From: Burkholderiaceae bacterium
GTDB taxonomy: Bacteria > Pseudomonadota > Gammaproteobacteria > Burkholderiales > Burkholderiaceae_E
Direction: 5' to 3'
Length of the DNA stretch: 64,000 bases
Assembly: GCA_024637155.1 (NCBI GenBank)
Contig: JAGXFR010000005.1
Location: 1-64,000, forward strand
The first letter of the stretch is position 1. Each line of letters opens with the position of its first letter. Below the pieces are notes generated by a model that was not told where the DNA came from, did not search any database, and saw only the letters and a list, made by a program, of their open reading frames with translations. A program made the position numbers and the translations under genes. Positions 43,767 to 52,858 of the stretch are shown here, one piece after another.

Positions 43767-44278
43767 GCGCCCCCTGGTACGCGGTCTTCTGCAAGCCGCG
43801 CGGCGAGGCAACGGCCGAGATCAACCTGCTGCGCCAGGGCTATATCACCTATCTGCCGCGCCTGCGCAGTGAGCGGCGCCGGGCCGGGAAGTGGGTGGAA
43901 TGCGTCGAGCCGCTGTTCCCGCGCTACCTGTTCCTGCGGCCTCGCGACGCCGCGCACAGCCTAGCGCCGGTGCGCTCCACGCTCGGGGTGACCGGGCTGG
44001 TCCGCTTCGGGGTGCAGCCGGCGGTGGTGCCTCCGGCACTGATCGAGCAACTGCGCGCATCGGAGGCGGCCGCGGGCGAAGTCCCCGGACAGCCCGCGCG
44101 GTCCGATCTCTTCGCGCCTGGCGCCGCGGTGAAATTCATGTCCGGCCCCTTCGCGGGGCTGGAGGGCATCTTCGGCAAGGCGAACGGCACCGAGCGCGTG
44201 ATCGTGCTGCTGGAGATCCTGGGCAGGATGCAGGACGTCGACGTCGAGCGCGACTGGATCGTGCCGGCGGCGGCGTGA
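43763..44278 (+). CDS. rfaH: Transcription antiterminator RfaH (NusG paralog)
   Basis: This 171-residue protein has the NusG N-terminal (NGN) fold, [22 protein letters not shown] then [12 protein letters not shown], and [10 protein letters not shown], plus a C-terminal KOW-like domain ([21 protein letters not shown]). RfaH is recruited to RNA polymerase at ops sites and prevents premature termination in long surface-polysaccharide operons. An exact ops sequence lies 108 bp after its stop, just ahead of the glycan operon. Confidence 0.93.
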   Translation: MSAPWYAVFCKPRGEATAEINLLRQGYITYLPRLRSERRRAGKWVECVEPLFPRYLFLRPRDAAHSLAPVRSTLGVTGLVRFGVQPAVVPPALIEQLRASEAAAGEVPGQPARSDLFAPGAAVKFMSGPFAGLEGIFGKANGTERVIVLLEILGRMQDVDVERDWIVPAAA

Positions 44279-44361
44279 AGGCAGCCAGATAGCAGGACGC
44301 CGCGGCAGTCAAGCAGTTCGCCGCAGCGGGGCAGCACCGAAGATTGCGCCGCACCCGCCTC

Positions 44362-44383
44362 GCGAAGCACGCAAGTGCCTCGC
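44362..44383 (+). other. Hairpin next to ops
   Basis: GCGAAGCAC-GCAA-GTGCCTCGC forms a 9-bp stem with one A-C mismatch and a GNRA-type GCAA loop. It ends two bases before the ops sequence. A hairpin just upstream of ops could support polymerase pausing. Confidence 0.6.
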
Positions 44384-44385
44384 AT

Positions 44386-44397
44386 GGCGGTAGCGTG
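44386..44397 (+). promoter_or_regulatory. ops element (RfaH recruitment site)
   Basis: GGCGGTAGCGTG matches the enterobacterial ops core GGCGGTAGnnTG at every fixed position. It lies between rfaH and the glycan operon, in the direction of transcription, 80 bp before the antitoxin gene. RfaH binds this sequence in the non-template strand of paused polymerase. Confidence 0.8.
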
Positions 44398-44433
44398 CAC
44401 GAAGAGGCGCACCAGAGTCTGGAATTTCAATTA

Positions 44434-44459
44434 TGACTATGGTAATGTGGCGCTAGTCA
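44434..44459. promoter_or_regulatory. Inverted repeat upstream of the toxin-antitoxin pair
   Basis: TGACTA and TAGTCA arms (44434-44439 and 44454-44459) are separated by 14 bp and lie 17 bp before the antitoxin ATG. This is where VapB/Phd antitoxins usually bind to repress their own operon. Confidence 0.45.
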
Positions 44460-44476
44460 CCAAAAAGAGAGTCGCG

Positions 44477-44710
44477 ATGGATACCGAAGTCTCCAAATCG
44501 AAGTTCAAAGCCCACGCGCTGGAGATCTTCCGTCGCGTCGAGGCCACCGGTGAGCCGGTGATCGTCACCGATCACGGCACCCCGACGCTCATCGTGCGCA
44601 AGTACCAGGGCGACGCGGTGGACGCTCGAGAGCGGCTGAAGGGCTCGGTGCTGCGCTACGACGACCCGCTCGCGCCCGTCGCCGAAGAAGACTGGGAGGC
44701 GCTCGCTTGA
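44477..44710 (+). CDS. Phd/YefM-family antitoxin
   Basis: This 77-residue protein has the Phd/YefM N-terminal fold (MDTEVSKSKFKAHALEIFRRV, GEPVIVTDHGTPTLIVRKY) and an acidic, unstructured C-terminus ([16 protein letters not shown]) that would wrap the toxin. ATG 44477 is the family-like start. It overlaps the toxin by 4 bp (TTGA). It binds DNA and neutralises the PIN toxin downstream. Confidence 0.85.
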   Translation: MDTEVSKSKFKAHALEIFRRVEATGEPVIVTDHGTPTLIVRKYQGDAVDARERLKGSVLRYDDPLAPVAEEDWEALA

Positions 44711-45105
44711 TCGTCCTCGACACCCACGCGCTGGTCTGGTGGGTGAACGGCGACGCCGGTCTGTCGGCGCCGGCGCGCTCGGCGATCGAGGACGCGCTGT
44801 CCGCGGGCGAAGCGGTGCTGGTTTCGGCGATCAGCGCCTGGGAGTTGGCGATGCTGGTGCAGCGCGGCCGCCTCGATCTGGCGATGGAACTGGATGAATG
44901 GCTGCGCGCCGTGGCGAGCATCGACGGGGTATCGCTGGCGCCAATCACCGCGCAGATTGCCGCCCAGTCGGCGAAGCTCCCCGGCGAGTTCCACAAGGAT
45001 CCGGCCGACCGGATGATCGTCGCGCTGGCGAGAGAACAGAACGTCCCGCTGATTACCGCAGACCAGAGAATTCAGCGCTATCCGCACGTGCGCTGGATCT
45101 GGTGA
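44707..45105 (+). CDS. vapC: PIN-domain toxin (VapC-type ribonuclease)
   Basis: This 132-residue PIN nuclease has the acidic residues in [10 protein letters not shown] (Asp5), [10 protein letters not shown] (Glu45 area), [10 protein letters not shown] (Asp ~101) and LITADQRI (Asp ~118). VapC toxins cleave RNA such as tRNA-fMet or rRNA in the cytoplasm. The start is TTG 44707, overlapping the antitoxin stop. The pair lies inside the transcript between ops and the glycan genes. Confidence 0.88.
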   Translation: MIVLDTHALVWWVNGDAGLSAPARSAIEDALSAGEAVLVSAISAWELAMLVQRGRLDLAMELDEWLRAVASIDGVSLAPITAQIAAQSAKLPGEFHKDPADRMIVALAREQNVPLITADQRIQRYPHVRWIW

Positions 45106-45143
45106 GCCGCGGAACCCGAACAACAACCTTGCCGGAAGCCATC

Positions 45144-46421
45144 ATGCTGACCCTCGAACAAGTCAAGCTCTCCATCATCGGCCTGGGCTACGTCGGCCTG
45201 CCGCTCGCCGTCGAATTCGGCAAGAAGCGCGCCGTACTCGGCTTCGACATCAACGAGAAGCGCGTGGCCGAGCTTCAGTCCGGGGTCGACCACACCCTCG
45301 AGACCGATTCCGCCGAGTTGGCCGAGGCGAAGCACCTCACGTGCACCACCGACGCCGCAACGCTCAAGGACGCCAACGTCTACATCGTCACCGTCCCCAC
45401 GCCCATCGACGGGCACAAGCGCCCCGACCTGACCCCGCTCATTCGCGCGAGCGAGACCGTGGGCATGGCACTCAAAGCGGGCGACATCGTCATCTACGAA
45501 TCCACCGTCTACCCCGGCGCGACCGAGGAAGACTGCGTCCCGGTGCTGGAAAAGCACTCCGGCCTGAAGTTCAACGTCGATTTCTTTTGCGGCTACAGCC
45601 CCGAGCGCATCAACCCCGGCGACAAGGAGCACCGCGTCACCACCATCCGCAAGGTCACCTCCGGCTCGACCCCCGCAGCCGCGGATCTGGTGGACGCGCT
45701 CTACAACGAGATCATCACCGCCGGCACCCACCGTGCCGAGTCGATCAAGGTGGCCGAAGCCGCCAAGGTGATTGAGAACACCCAGCGCGATCTGAACATC
45801 GCGCTCATCAACGAGCTCGCGGTGATCTTCAACAAGATGGGCATCGACACCGAGGCGGTGCTCCTGGCCGCCGGCAGCAAGTGGAACTTCCTGCCGTTCC
45901 GGCCCGGGCTCGTGGGCGGCCATTGCATCGGGGTGGACCCCTACTACCTGACGCACAAGGCGCAGGAGATCGGCTACCACCCCGAGATCGTGCTCGCCGG
46001 TCGGCGGCTGAACGACGGCATGGGCGCGTACGTCGTCACCCAGCTCGTGAAGGCCATGACCCGGCGCCGCATCATGGTCGATGGCGCGCGCGTGCTGGTG
46101 ATGGGCCTCACCTTCAAGGAGAACTGCCCCGACCTGCGCAACACGCGCGTGGTGGACATCGTGCACGAGTTGGAGGGCTACGGAGTCAAGGCCGACGTGC
46201 ACGATCCGTGGGTGTCGGCCGAGGAGGCGAAGGATGAGTACGGGCTGGAGCTGGTGGCCGAGCCGCAGCCGGGGGCGTATGACGCGATCGTGCTCGCGGT
46301 GGCGCACGATCAGTTCAAGGAAATGGGCGAGGCGAAGTTCCGGGCGCTGGGCAAGGAAGCGCACGTGCTGTACGACTTGAAGTATTTGTTGCCGGCGGCG
46401 GGGAGTGATTTGAGGTTGTAG
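45144..46421 (+). CDS. tviB: UDP-N-acetyl-hexosamine 6-dehydrogenase (TviB/WbpO type)
   Basis: This 425-residue NAD-dependent dehydrogenase has the [16 protein letters not shown] Rossmann motif near the N-terminus and a central helix with [20 protein letters not shown]. The catalytic Cys is in [12 protein letters not shown] (~Cys260), and the C-terminal domain includes [13 protein letters not shown]. The sequence is closest to enzymes making UDP-GalNAcA or UDP-GlcNAcA. ATG 45144; the large leader frame from 44898 is not used. First sugar gene of the operon. Confidence 0.93.
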   Translation: MLTLEQVKLSIIGLGYVGLPLAVEFGKKRAVLGFDINEKRVAELQSGVDHTLETDSAELAEAKHLTCTTDAATLKDANVYIVTVPTPIDGHKRPDLTPLIRASETVGMALKAGDIVIYESTVYPGATEEDCVPVLEKHSGLKFNVDFFCGYSPERINPGDKEHRVTTIRKVTSGSTPAAADLVDALYNEIITAGTHRAESIKVAEAAKVIENTQRDLNIALINELAVIFNKMGIDTEAVLLAAGSKWNFLPFRPGLVGGHCIGVDPYYLTHKAQEIGYHPEIVLAGRRLNDGMGAYVVTQLVKAMTRRRIMVDGARVLVMGLTFKENCPDLRNTRVVDIVHELEGYGVKADVHDPWVSAEEAKDEYGLELVAEPQPGAYDAIVLAVAHDQFKEMGEAKFRALGKEAHVLYDLKYLLPAAGSDLRL

Positions 46422-46721
46422 GCGAACGGAATATCCTATGAATCCGAAACCCCACGGCTTCCTTTGCTGCGGCTCCGGCAGACAGCATTGGCCGCTGTCC
46501 CGCATCGGGATGCTGAATCAGTTTCTTGTGCGCGCCGCAACGAACAGCATGTTTCACCCGGCTGTCGGCCAAGACCAAGTGCCGCCCACCTCCGGCATCA
46601 AGGTGGGCGGGAATCCCCTTACTGGCACGTAAACTCGATTGAACCAACGCAGACGGCCCCGCCCAGTGACGATTGAACGTGTATTCCTGAAATCAGATAA
46701 CAAATCCGGGGCAACTCGAGA
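46422..46721. other. Intergenic boundary with a strong hairpin
   Basis: This 300-bp gap has no gene I can support. It contains a perfect 10-bp stem, CCGCCCACCT (46582-46591) and AGGTGGGCGG (46601-46610), with the 9-base loop CCGGCATCA. No U-tract follows. Base composition becomes visibly AT-richer from about 46.65 kb. Confidence 0.5.
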
Positions 46722-47246
46722 ATGACTCAACCCTTTATCCACCCATTGGCCGATGTGCACTCGACCGCCCTCGGATCTGGCACACGTATTTGGCAATACG
46801 TCGTCGTGCTCGCGGGCGCGACAATTGGTCGAGATTGCAATATCTGCTCTCACTGCCTGGTCGAGGGCGACGTAGTCATCGGGGACCGTGTTACGGTCAA
46901 GAGTGGTGTGCAGCTATGGGACGGCTTGAGAATAGGTGATGATGTTTTTATCGGTCCCAACGCAACTTTTACTAACGATCTATTCCCGCGTAGCAAGCAA
47001 TATCCTTTGCACCACGCCGCAACCGTCATTATGACTGGCGCGTCGATTGGCGGAGGGGGGGTAATCCTTCCAGGTATAACAATCGGTGTCCATGCCATGG
47101 TTGGTGCCGGCGCCGTCGTCACGCGATCGGTGCCGGATAGGGCGATCGTCGTGGGCAATCCAGCGCGCGTCGTCGGGTACGTGGAACTCGGTAGTGGAGA
47201 AAAAGGGATAATTGAGAAAGCGCAAAGTGCAACGCGTTATGAGTAA
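46722..47246 (+). CDS. fdtC: Left-handed beta-helix N-acetyltransferase (FdtC/QdtC-like)
   Basis: This 174-residue trimeric acetyltransferase has hexapeptide repeats ([61 protein letters not shown]). It ends with [12 protein letters not shown]. With the fdtA- and fdtB-like genes just downstream it would acetylate dTDP-3-amino-3,6-dideoxyhexose using acetyl-CoA. Fuc3NAc versus Qui3NAc cannot be decided by eye. Confidence 0.85.
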   Translation: MTQPFIHPLADVHSTALGSGTRIWQYVVVLAGATIGRDCNICSHCLVEGDVVIGDRVTVKSGVQLWDGLRIGDDVFIGPNATFTNDLFPRSKQYPLHHAATVIMTGASIGGGGVILPGITIGVHAMVGAGAVVTRSVPDRAIVVGNPARVVGYVELGSGEKGIIEKAQSATRYE

Positions 47247-47796
47247 GTCGCTGCGTTTCTGAATATCAGCATGACAAGCTCTATTTGGCTATTTTGAAGC
47301 GAACCGATCAGATCGGGCCATGCTTCTTCGGTGCGGAATCAGGAAATTTATACTCTAAGTGAACAAGACTCGCAAGGTTGCTGAACTTGTTGGAACCAAG
47401 GGAGCGATGATATGGAGTATCAAGAAGCGTTGATTTATTGGCAGGAATAACCACACGATACTCGAGGAAGTAGTTGCTGCCAGCGTCTGGAGGTATTGAA
47501 CGACATAGGGTCTGCGCGCACCGCAGTGGACTAGACGTTGGCGGCGCCCAGGTATGCTGTTATTCCTGGCGAATCTAAAGGTGCTCATTTCAACATCAGA
47601 AAATGCCTTAGTAGGGTGTGGCCAATTCTTTATAAGCTTAGGCTTTTGCAGTATTCCTAAGACGGGCCCTGATCGTGTTGCTCGGTTCGCCTACAATCAA
47701 TCCTAAATTAAAGAGCGCACTTCCTAAGAGCTTTGCTTGTCGTTGTAGTAAATGTTGCGCCATGCTATTTCGGAAGCGAATAATCGAGATTGGATA
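47247..47796. other. 550-bp AT-rich gap without a recognisable gene
   Basis: No frame here resembles a known protein. It contains an imperfect inverted repeat, GGCAGGAATAAC (47440-47451) and GTTATTCCTGGC (47559-47570), enclosing ~107 bp. The gap separates fdtC from fdtA, which are normally adjacent, so it may be the scar of an insertion. Confidence 0.5.
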
Positions 47797-48216
47797 ATGA
47801 TGAACTTCAACATCGAAGCTTGCAAGATAGTGGAGCTGCCCAAGATCTCAGATCCCCGCGGTAACCTGACCTTTGTTGAAGGCGGAAACCACATACCTTT
47901 CGACATCCAGCGGGTCTATTATCTTTACGATGTGCCGGGCGGCGCGGAGCGCGGCGGTCATGCGCACAAAGAGCTGCACCAACTGATAATTGCCATGTCG
48001 GGCAGCTTTGATGTGGTATTGGATGACGGGGTTAATAAGAAACGCGTACATCTAAGTCGGTCATATATAGGCTTGTATGTATGCCCCATGATTTGGCGTG
48101 AGTTGGATAACTTCTCGTCGGGGTCGGTTTGTATGGTGTTATCTTCAAATAGGTATGACGCGGAAGATTATTATCGTGATTATGCGGAGTTCAAGCGGGG
48201 GCAAACCCAGTTATGA
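47797..48216 (+). CDS. fdtA: dTDP-4-keto-6-deoxyglucose 3,4-ketoisomerase (FdtA/QdtA-like cupin)
   Basis: This 139-residue cupin has [18 protein letters not shown], then [19 protein letters not shown] and [21 protein letters not shown]. The His residues in [11 protein letters not shown] are the catalytic ones. It isomerises the 4-keto sugar to the 3-keto form for amination. ATG codons at 47797 and 47800 are both possible. It overlaps the aminotransferase gene as ATGA. Confidence 0.9.
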   Translation: MMNFNIEACKIVELPKISDPRGNLTFVEGGNHIPFDIQRVYYLYDVPGGAERGGHAHKELHQLIIAMSGSFDVVLDDGVNKKRVHLSRSYIGLYVCPMIWRELDNFSSGSVCMVLSSNRYDAEDYYRDYAEFKRGQTQL

Positions 48217-49319
48217 AGATCCCTTTCTTGGACTTAGGCGCTGCCTACAGGGAACTGCAAGCTGAGATTGACACTGCTGTCGCGCGCGTATTGTCTTCAG
48301 GCTATTACATTGGGGGGCCGGAGGTCGAGGCATTTGAAGGTGAATTTGCCACTTACTGCGGAGCGAGCCACGCTGTTGGCGTTGCCAATGGCTTGGACGC
48401 TCTTCACCTGGCCTTGCGCGCCATGGACGTTGGTCCGGGTGACGAAGTCGTCGTACCCAGCAATACCTACATTGCCACTTGGCTTGCCGTGAGTCAGTGT
48501 GGCGCTACACCGATTCCGGTGGAGCCCGATGTGTACACCCGCAATATCGATCCGGCAAGGATCGAAGCGGCCCTCACCCCGCGTACTAAGGTCATTCTAC
48601 CTGTGCACTTGTACGGCCAGCCTGCCGACATGGAGCCTATCTTGGCGATCGCACGTAAGCACGGCCTGTGCGTTTTGGAAGACGCGGCCCAGGCGCACGG
48701 TGCGCGCTATAAGGGAAAGCGCTTGGGTGCGCATGGTGATGCGGTAGCTTGGAGTTTCTATCCGGGTAAGAACTTGGGGGCGATGGGGGACGGTGGAGCG
48801 GTGACCACAAACGATGCGCGGTTGGCCGATCGTATAGGCGTACTACGCAATTATGGCTCCCGCGCAAAGTACGTAAATGAGGTGAAAGGCTACAACAGCC
48901 GCCTGGACCCGGTGCAAGCTGCTATCCTGCGCGTCAAATTGACGCATCTGGATGATTGGAACGCTCGCCGTACCTCACTTGCCGCACGTTACCAGCAAGG
49001 GTTGTCCGGTTCGAGTCTGACCCTGCCCCACGTGCCAGACTGGGCTGAGCCCGCGTGGCACCTCTACGTGGTGCAACACCACAAACGAGAAGTGATGCAG
49101 AAAGAACTTGCCGACGCAGGGATTGGCACTCTGATTCATTATCCTATTCCACCACATCTACAGACTGCTTATGCTGACCTGGGGTATGGGCGAGGAAGCT
49201 TCCCAATATCAGAGAAGATACATAAAGAGGTACTTAGCCTACCGATCGGCCCGACAATGAGTTTGAGTCAAGCCGAACAAGTCATCGACGCCGTTCGATC
49301 TGCAATAGGAAAGCATTGA
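48213..49319 (+). CDS. fdtB: DegT/DnrJ/EryC1 PLP aminotransferase (FdtB/QdtB-like)
   Basis: This 368-residue enzyme has substrate and PLP motifs [49 protein letters not shown], and the PLP Lys in [19 protein letters not shown] (Lys ~188). It transfers an amino group to the 3-keto-6-deoxyhexose made by FdtA. The A-B gene pair is tightly coupled. Product would then be acetylated by FdtC upstream. Confidence 0.92.
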   Translation: MKIPFLDLGAAYRELQAEIDTAVARVLSSGYYIGGPEVEAFEGEFATYCGASHAVGVANGLDALHLALRAMDVGPGDEVVVPSNTYIATWLAVSQCGATPIPVEPDVYTRNIDPARIEAALTPRTKVILPVHLYGQPADMEPILAIARKHGLCVLEDAAQAHGARYKGKRLGAHGDAVAWSFYPGKNLGAMGDGGAVTTNDARLADRIGVLRNYGSRAKYVNEVKGYNSRLDPVQAAILRVKLTHLDDWNARRTSLAARYQQGLSGSSLTLPHVPDWAEPAWHLYVVQHHKREVMQKELADAGIGTLIHYPIPPHLQTAYADLGYGRGSFPISEKIHKEVLSLPIGPTMSLSQAEQVIDAVRSAIGKH

Positions 49320-49474
49320 AGTAGTGGCGTCCATTGCAAGCTTCTCTGCCCGCAGCACACGACGACCGAATAGACTACTCAAGTAAGTTGAGTTTCCATC
49401 CAAAGCGATGAATTGATGCCGAGTCACCGTGAGTTATGCTTCTTTCTTGCCACTCAAACTACAATTCGATGACC

Positions 49475-50130
49475 GATGGCCGATGGCCAGCAGCCGTTGT
49501 CGCACCGCCAACAGACTTGCGATTTGGAGCGGAGCGCCCACGGGCTGTACCTTGTTTGCTAGTCTTCGGTAGCGAGTGTTGCGGTTCTGGAAGCGCCTAT
49601 TGACGATCTGAGAACCGATGTTCGATTCTTGCCTGTAGAGCGGCGTGGGCTTGCTCGAACTGCTCGAGAAGACGGCCCGGTGGCCCTGGCGCCGGGGTAT
49701 TGCACTTGCAGCGCCTCACAGTGATGCGCCAGTCGCCAATCGCGGCGAGGTTCTGGACACGCCGCTCAACGCTCTGGCCGGCAACGCGAGCGCGCACGAT
49801 TCTTTCCACGCCGTGCAGCAGTGCACGTGTCGGGGTAGGTAGAGTCCGCAAGAATTCCAGCAGTGGCAATCACGGTTTGCGCCAAACCCGAACGGACGAG
49901 GGATCCGATGTGCGCCTTCAAGTCGAAGGCCTGAGTCCTGTCATTCTCGGCTTGGTGTGTTTCTGAGTCGAACGCCTGGTCTCGATTCTGGGTCGATGGT
50001 GGTGCCGCGTTAGGCGTAACTCGAGCCTCGGCGCATTGTGTCCCGTCTGCCCCACACCTACACTGATCACCGCGACGATCCACCTCGTCGGCGTATGCGC
50101 ATCTAGCAGCCGGCGCAATTCCAACCGAGG
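49475..50130 (-). pseudogene. Decayed IS5-family transposase, remnant A
   Basis: Across shifting minus-strand frames the decayed protein is readable: FDSETHQAENDRTQAFDLKA then HIGSLVRSGLAQTVIATAG, ALLHGVERIVRARVAGQSVE, GRLLEQFEQAHAALQARIEH and RRFQNRNTRYRRLANKV. These follow the order of IS5-type transposases (HxxxKGxxWxFGMKAHIGVD, LLHGEE, LGRLxEKxEKxKAxxRARVEHPF, KxRYRGLAKN). Multiple frameshifts and stops show it is dead. The rest of the 972-bp gap (49320-50291) has no gene. Confidence 0.75.
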
Positions 50131-50291
50131 GAGCACGCCTCATTCACTACCGATACTGGTCGAGGTCGAAGAATCGGCGCCTCCATGGTCGGTTCCAATA
50201 GACTTCCTTTGCTACTTCGCTAGAAATCAAGATATATCGTTACGCAACTGAACTCACCTCTAGAAAAGCAAACGGAAGCACGAGACATCCT

Positions 50292-51803
50292 ATGAGTATT
50301 CGTCTCAACACCCTAAGTAACTACCTTGGCCAAGGTTACACAATAATAATTGCCTTGGTCATCACGCCCCTATACCTGAAGCACCTCGGCGCAGAAGCCT
50401 ACGGATTAGTTGGATTCTTCGTGGTGATGCAAACCTGGCTAAACCTGCTTGACATGGGGCTAAGTACCACTCTGGGAAGACAAGTCGCCTACGCCAGAGG
50501 GCAAATCAATGGATTTCACGAATTCCCAGATTTGCTTAGAGGCTTTGAACTAATATTTATCACGATAACTTCCGGAATTATTGCGACTGTCTTCCTTGGA
50601 AGCGACTGGCTATCGCGGAGTTGGATAAAATCCAACGAACTAGCAACTGAAGATATATCCTACTGCATCACTCTTATGGGAGTAATAATCGGTATCAGGT
50701 TCTTCTCCACGATCTATCGCAGCGGGATAAACGGATTCGAAGATCAGGTCTGGGTAAACAAATTCGGAATCGGCGTAACAAGCCTAAAATACATAGGCTC
50801 CCTAATAATCTTGATACAAGTCTCTACAAGCATAAGGCACTTCTTCGAGTATCAACTCGTGATTGGGACAGTAGAGACTGTCGTTCTTGCGAGAAGATTT
50901 CGTTACAATCTCCCGAAGTTTCCAGAGGCTATAGCATTCCGCAAAGTTGACTGGCGTGTTCTTCGCGGAATACTCCCATTCTCGCTTGGCATCGCATACA
51001 CGTCAGCAACCTTAATCGCCGTCACCCAGTTCGACAAACTCCTTCTGTCCGGACTCTTGCCATTAGATGAATTCGGATACTTCAGCGTCGTGGCTCTAAT
51101 AGCTGGATCCATAATGAATTTGTCAACTCCGGTATTCCTCTCTTTTCTCCCTCGCATGACCATGTTGGTCTCGATGCGGAAGACAACAGAGCTGATTGCT
51201 CTGTACAAGAATCTAACGCAGATCATCACGTGGATTAGCATTACCGCGGCAATCTTCATTGGCACTTACTCTCAGGAAATATTGTATGCTCTTACAGGAG
51301 ACAAGGCAGCCTATACTTGGGGAGGCGAAATACTCTTCTGGTACGCTCTAGGATCCGGCATATATGTCATGGGAACTTTCCAATACTACCTACAAAACGC
51401 CTTCGGAAGCCTCAGAATATATGTTATCAGCTCAACCCTGGCGCTCCTGCTACAAATCCCCCTTGTGTATATCGTGTCCCACGAATATGGAGCTCTTGGA
51501 GCCGGCCGGCTTTGGTTCTTGTTCAGTTCAATTTGGTTCTTGGGGTGTACGGCAGTTGTCCATCGCAAACTGATCCCAAAGTTCCACGTGAAATGGCTGC
51601 TGCATGAGCTCCTTCCGATTATCATTGTTGTAGTTGCACTATCCCTTATTCTGCAGGAAATTGACTACGTAGATCTGAATGAGACGAGAATGCAAATAGC
51701 CCTCAAGACTTCCATTATCGGCCTTAGCTTCTTCGCGGCAACCTCCTTAAGCGTGCCATTGCTCCGCAGGGCGATATGGGAGAAGATCACCGTCAGGCAA
51801 TGA
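50292..51803 (+). CDS. wzx: Lipid-linked oligosaccharide flippase (Wzx/RfbX, MOP family)
   Basis: This 503-residue inner-membrane protein has ~14 hydrophobic helices (for example YTIIIALVITPLYLKHLGAE, LRGILPFSLGIAYTSATLI, LLPIIIVVVALSLIL). The N-terminal YLGQGYTIIIALVITPLYLK matches polysaccharide flippases. It would move undecaprenyl-linked repeat units to the periplasm. Codons are AT-rich (ATA, AAT, TTA) compared with the flanking operons, suggesting transfer. It is flanked by IS5 remnants. Confidence 0.88.
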   Translation: MSIRLNTLSNYLGQGYTIIIALVITPLYLKHLGAEAYGLVGFFVVMQTWLNLLDMGLSTTLGRQVAYARGQINGFHEFPDLLRGFELIFITITSGIIATVFLGSDWLSRSWIKSNELATEDISYCITLMGVIIGIRFFSTIYRSGINGFEDQVWVNKFGIGVTSLKYIGSLIILIQVSTSIRHFFEYQLVIGTVETVVLARRFRYNLPKFPEAIAFRKVDWRVLRGILPFSLGIAYTSATLIAVTQFDKLLLSGLLPLDEFGYFSVVALIAGSIMNLSTPVFLSFLPRMTMLVSMRKTTELIALYKNLTQIITWISITAAIFIGTYSQEILYALTGDKAAYTWGGEILFWYALGSGIYVMGTFQYYLQNAFGSLRIYVISSTLALLLQIPLVYIVSHEYGALGAGRLWFLFSSIWFLGCTAVVHRKLIPKFHVKWLLHELLPIIIVVVALSLILQEIDYVDLNETRMQIALKTSIIGLSFFAATSLSVPLLRRAIWEKITVRQ

Positions 51804-52009
51804 GTGGCATGATTTCTCCCTCCTCGATCAGGTTTTCGTATGAACTCCCCGAGCCGCGCGTTACTCGCTCTAGCGGTGCTAGCCGCGAGGTGCACCCGCT
51901 TACTCAAGTCCGTGAACTCGGGTTTACACCTTCCGCCACTCTAGCCGCGTAGGAGCGTAGGCAATATTGACTCAACCCCTGCGCAATGTGACCACCCTTG
52001 GATCATCGT

Positions 52010-52858
52010 ATGAGCGATATGATCGTCGTAGTCAATACATGTGACGCCTATGAGGATGTCTGGGAACTGTTCTTTCGAGCATTTCGAGAATACTGGCCGG
52101 AGTGCAAATATGAGATAGTTCTGAACACTGAGAGCGTGCAGCGATCTTTCCGCGATCACAATCTGCGCATTCACAACTGGGTATCTGCAACCGGTCGAGA
52201 CCTGTGGGGAATGCGACTGAGACAGGCCTTGGGTGCTTGTGATTCGGAGTATGTGCTGATGCTCTACGATGACTATGTATTGGATGGCCCGGTGGACCAT
52301 CAGGAAATCGAAAAGTGCATACAGTGGCTGATGGGCAACCCATGGATTGCTGTGTTCTACCTCATCAATATCCCGGGTAACAAAGACGATGTCGAAACTG
52401 ACTTCGCGGGTTTTGAGCTGCTGCCGCAACGGGGTGACTTCAAACTTAATTCCGCTCCGGCAGTCTGGAGGCGTGAAACGCTGATGAACTTCGTCGGGGA
52501 TCACGACGATCCTTGGACTTGGGAGTATTTTGGGAGCCATCGTACTTACGGAAGCGCTTTTCAATTCTACTGCGCTCAGGCGAAGAACCAGGGTATCTTC
52601 CCGTATAGCCACGAGACCGGAGGCGCGATATACAGGGGAAAGTGGGTCGAGAAGGTTGTACTACCGAAAATGATGAAGTATGGGTTGAAGATTGATACAG
52701 CTAAGCGCGGTGTCTCGGATTGGCCCCCTGCAAAAGGCAAGAGGACCCTTCTCTGGAAGCTACGCTTCTTCTTACGTGGATTCAGAATGATAGGGTTTGG
52801 CGCGTTTGTTTTTGCTTACAGGCTAATAAGGAAGAGGCTGTGGGTGCGACCAACATGA
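52010..52858 (+). CDS. Putative glycosyltransferase, unrecognised family
   Basis: This 282-residue protein starts MSDMIVVVNTCDAYEDVWEL. It contains a GT-A-like acidic motif YVLMLYDDYVLDG (~80-92; DDY), followed by an acceptor region (NSAPAVWRRETLMNFVGDHD) and a basic C-terminal amphipathic helix (LLWKLRFFLRGFRMIGFGAF). The DDY could coordinate the metal of a sugar nucleotide. It overlaps the next transferase by 4 bp (ATGA). I infer a sugar transferase from motif and context. Confidence 0.6.
   Translation: MSDMIVVVNTCDAYEDVWELFFRAFREYWPECKYEIVLNTESVQRSFRDHNLRIHNWVSATGRDLWGMRLRQALGACDSEYVLMLYDDYVLDGPVDHQEIEKCIQWLMGNPWIAVFYLINIPGNKDDVETDFAGFELLPQRGDFKLNSAPAVWRRETLMNFVGDHDDPWTWEYFGSHRTYGSAFQFYCAQAKNQGIFPYSHETGGAIYRGKWVEKVVLPKMMKYGLKIDTAKRGVSDWPPAKGKRTLLWKLRFFLRGFRMIGFGAFVFAYRLIRKRLWVRPT

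Noticed and set aside
46438-46632. 64-codon frame after the tviB gene
   Set aside because: No ribosome site, no family resemblance, and it spans the strong hairpin.
47355-47588. 77-codon minus-strand frame in the fdtC-fdtA gap
   Set aside because: No recognisable protein features beyond chance hydrophobic stretches, and it crosses the inverted repeat.
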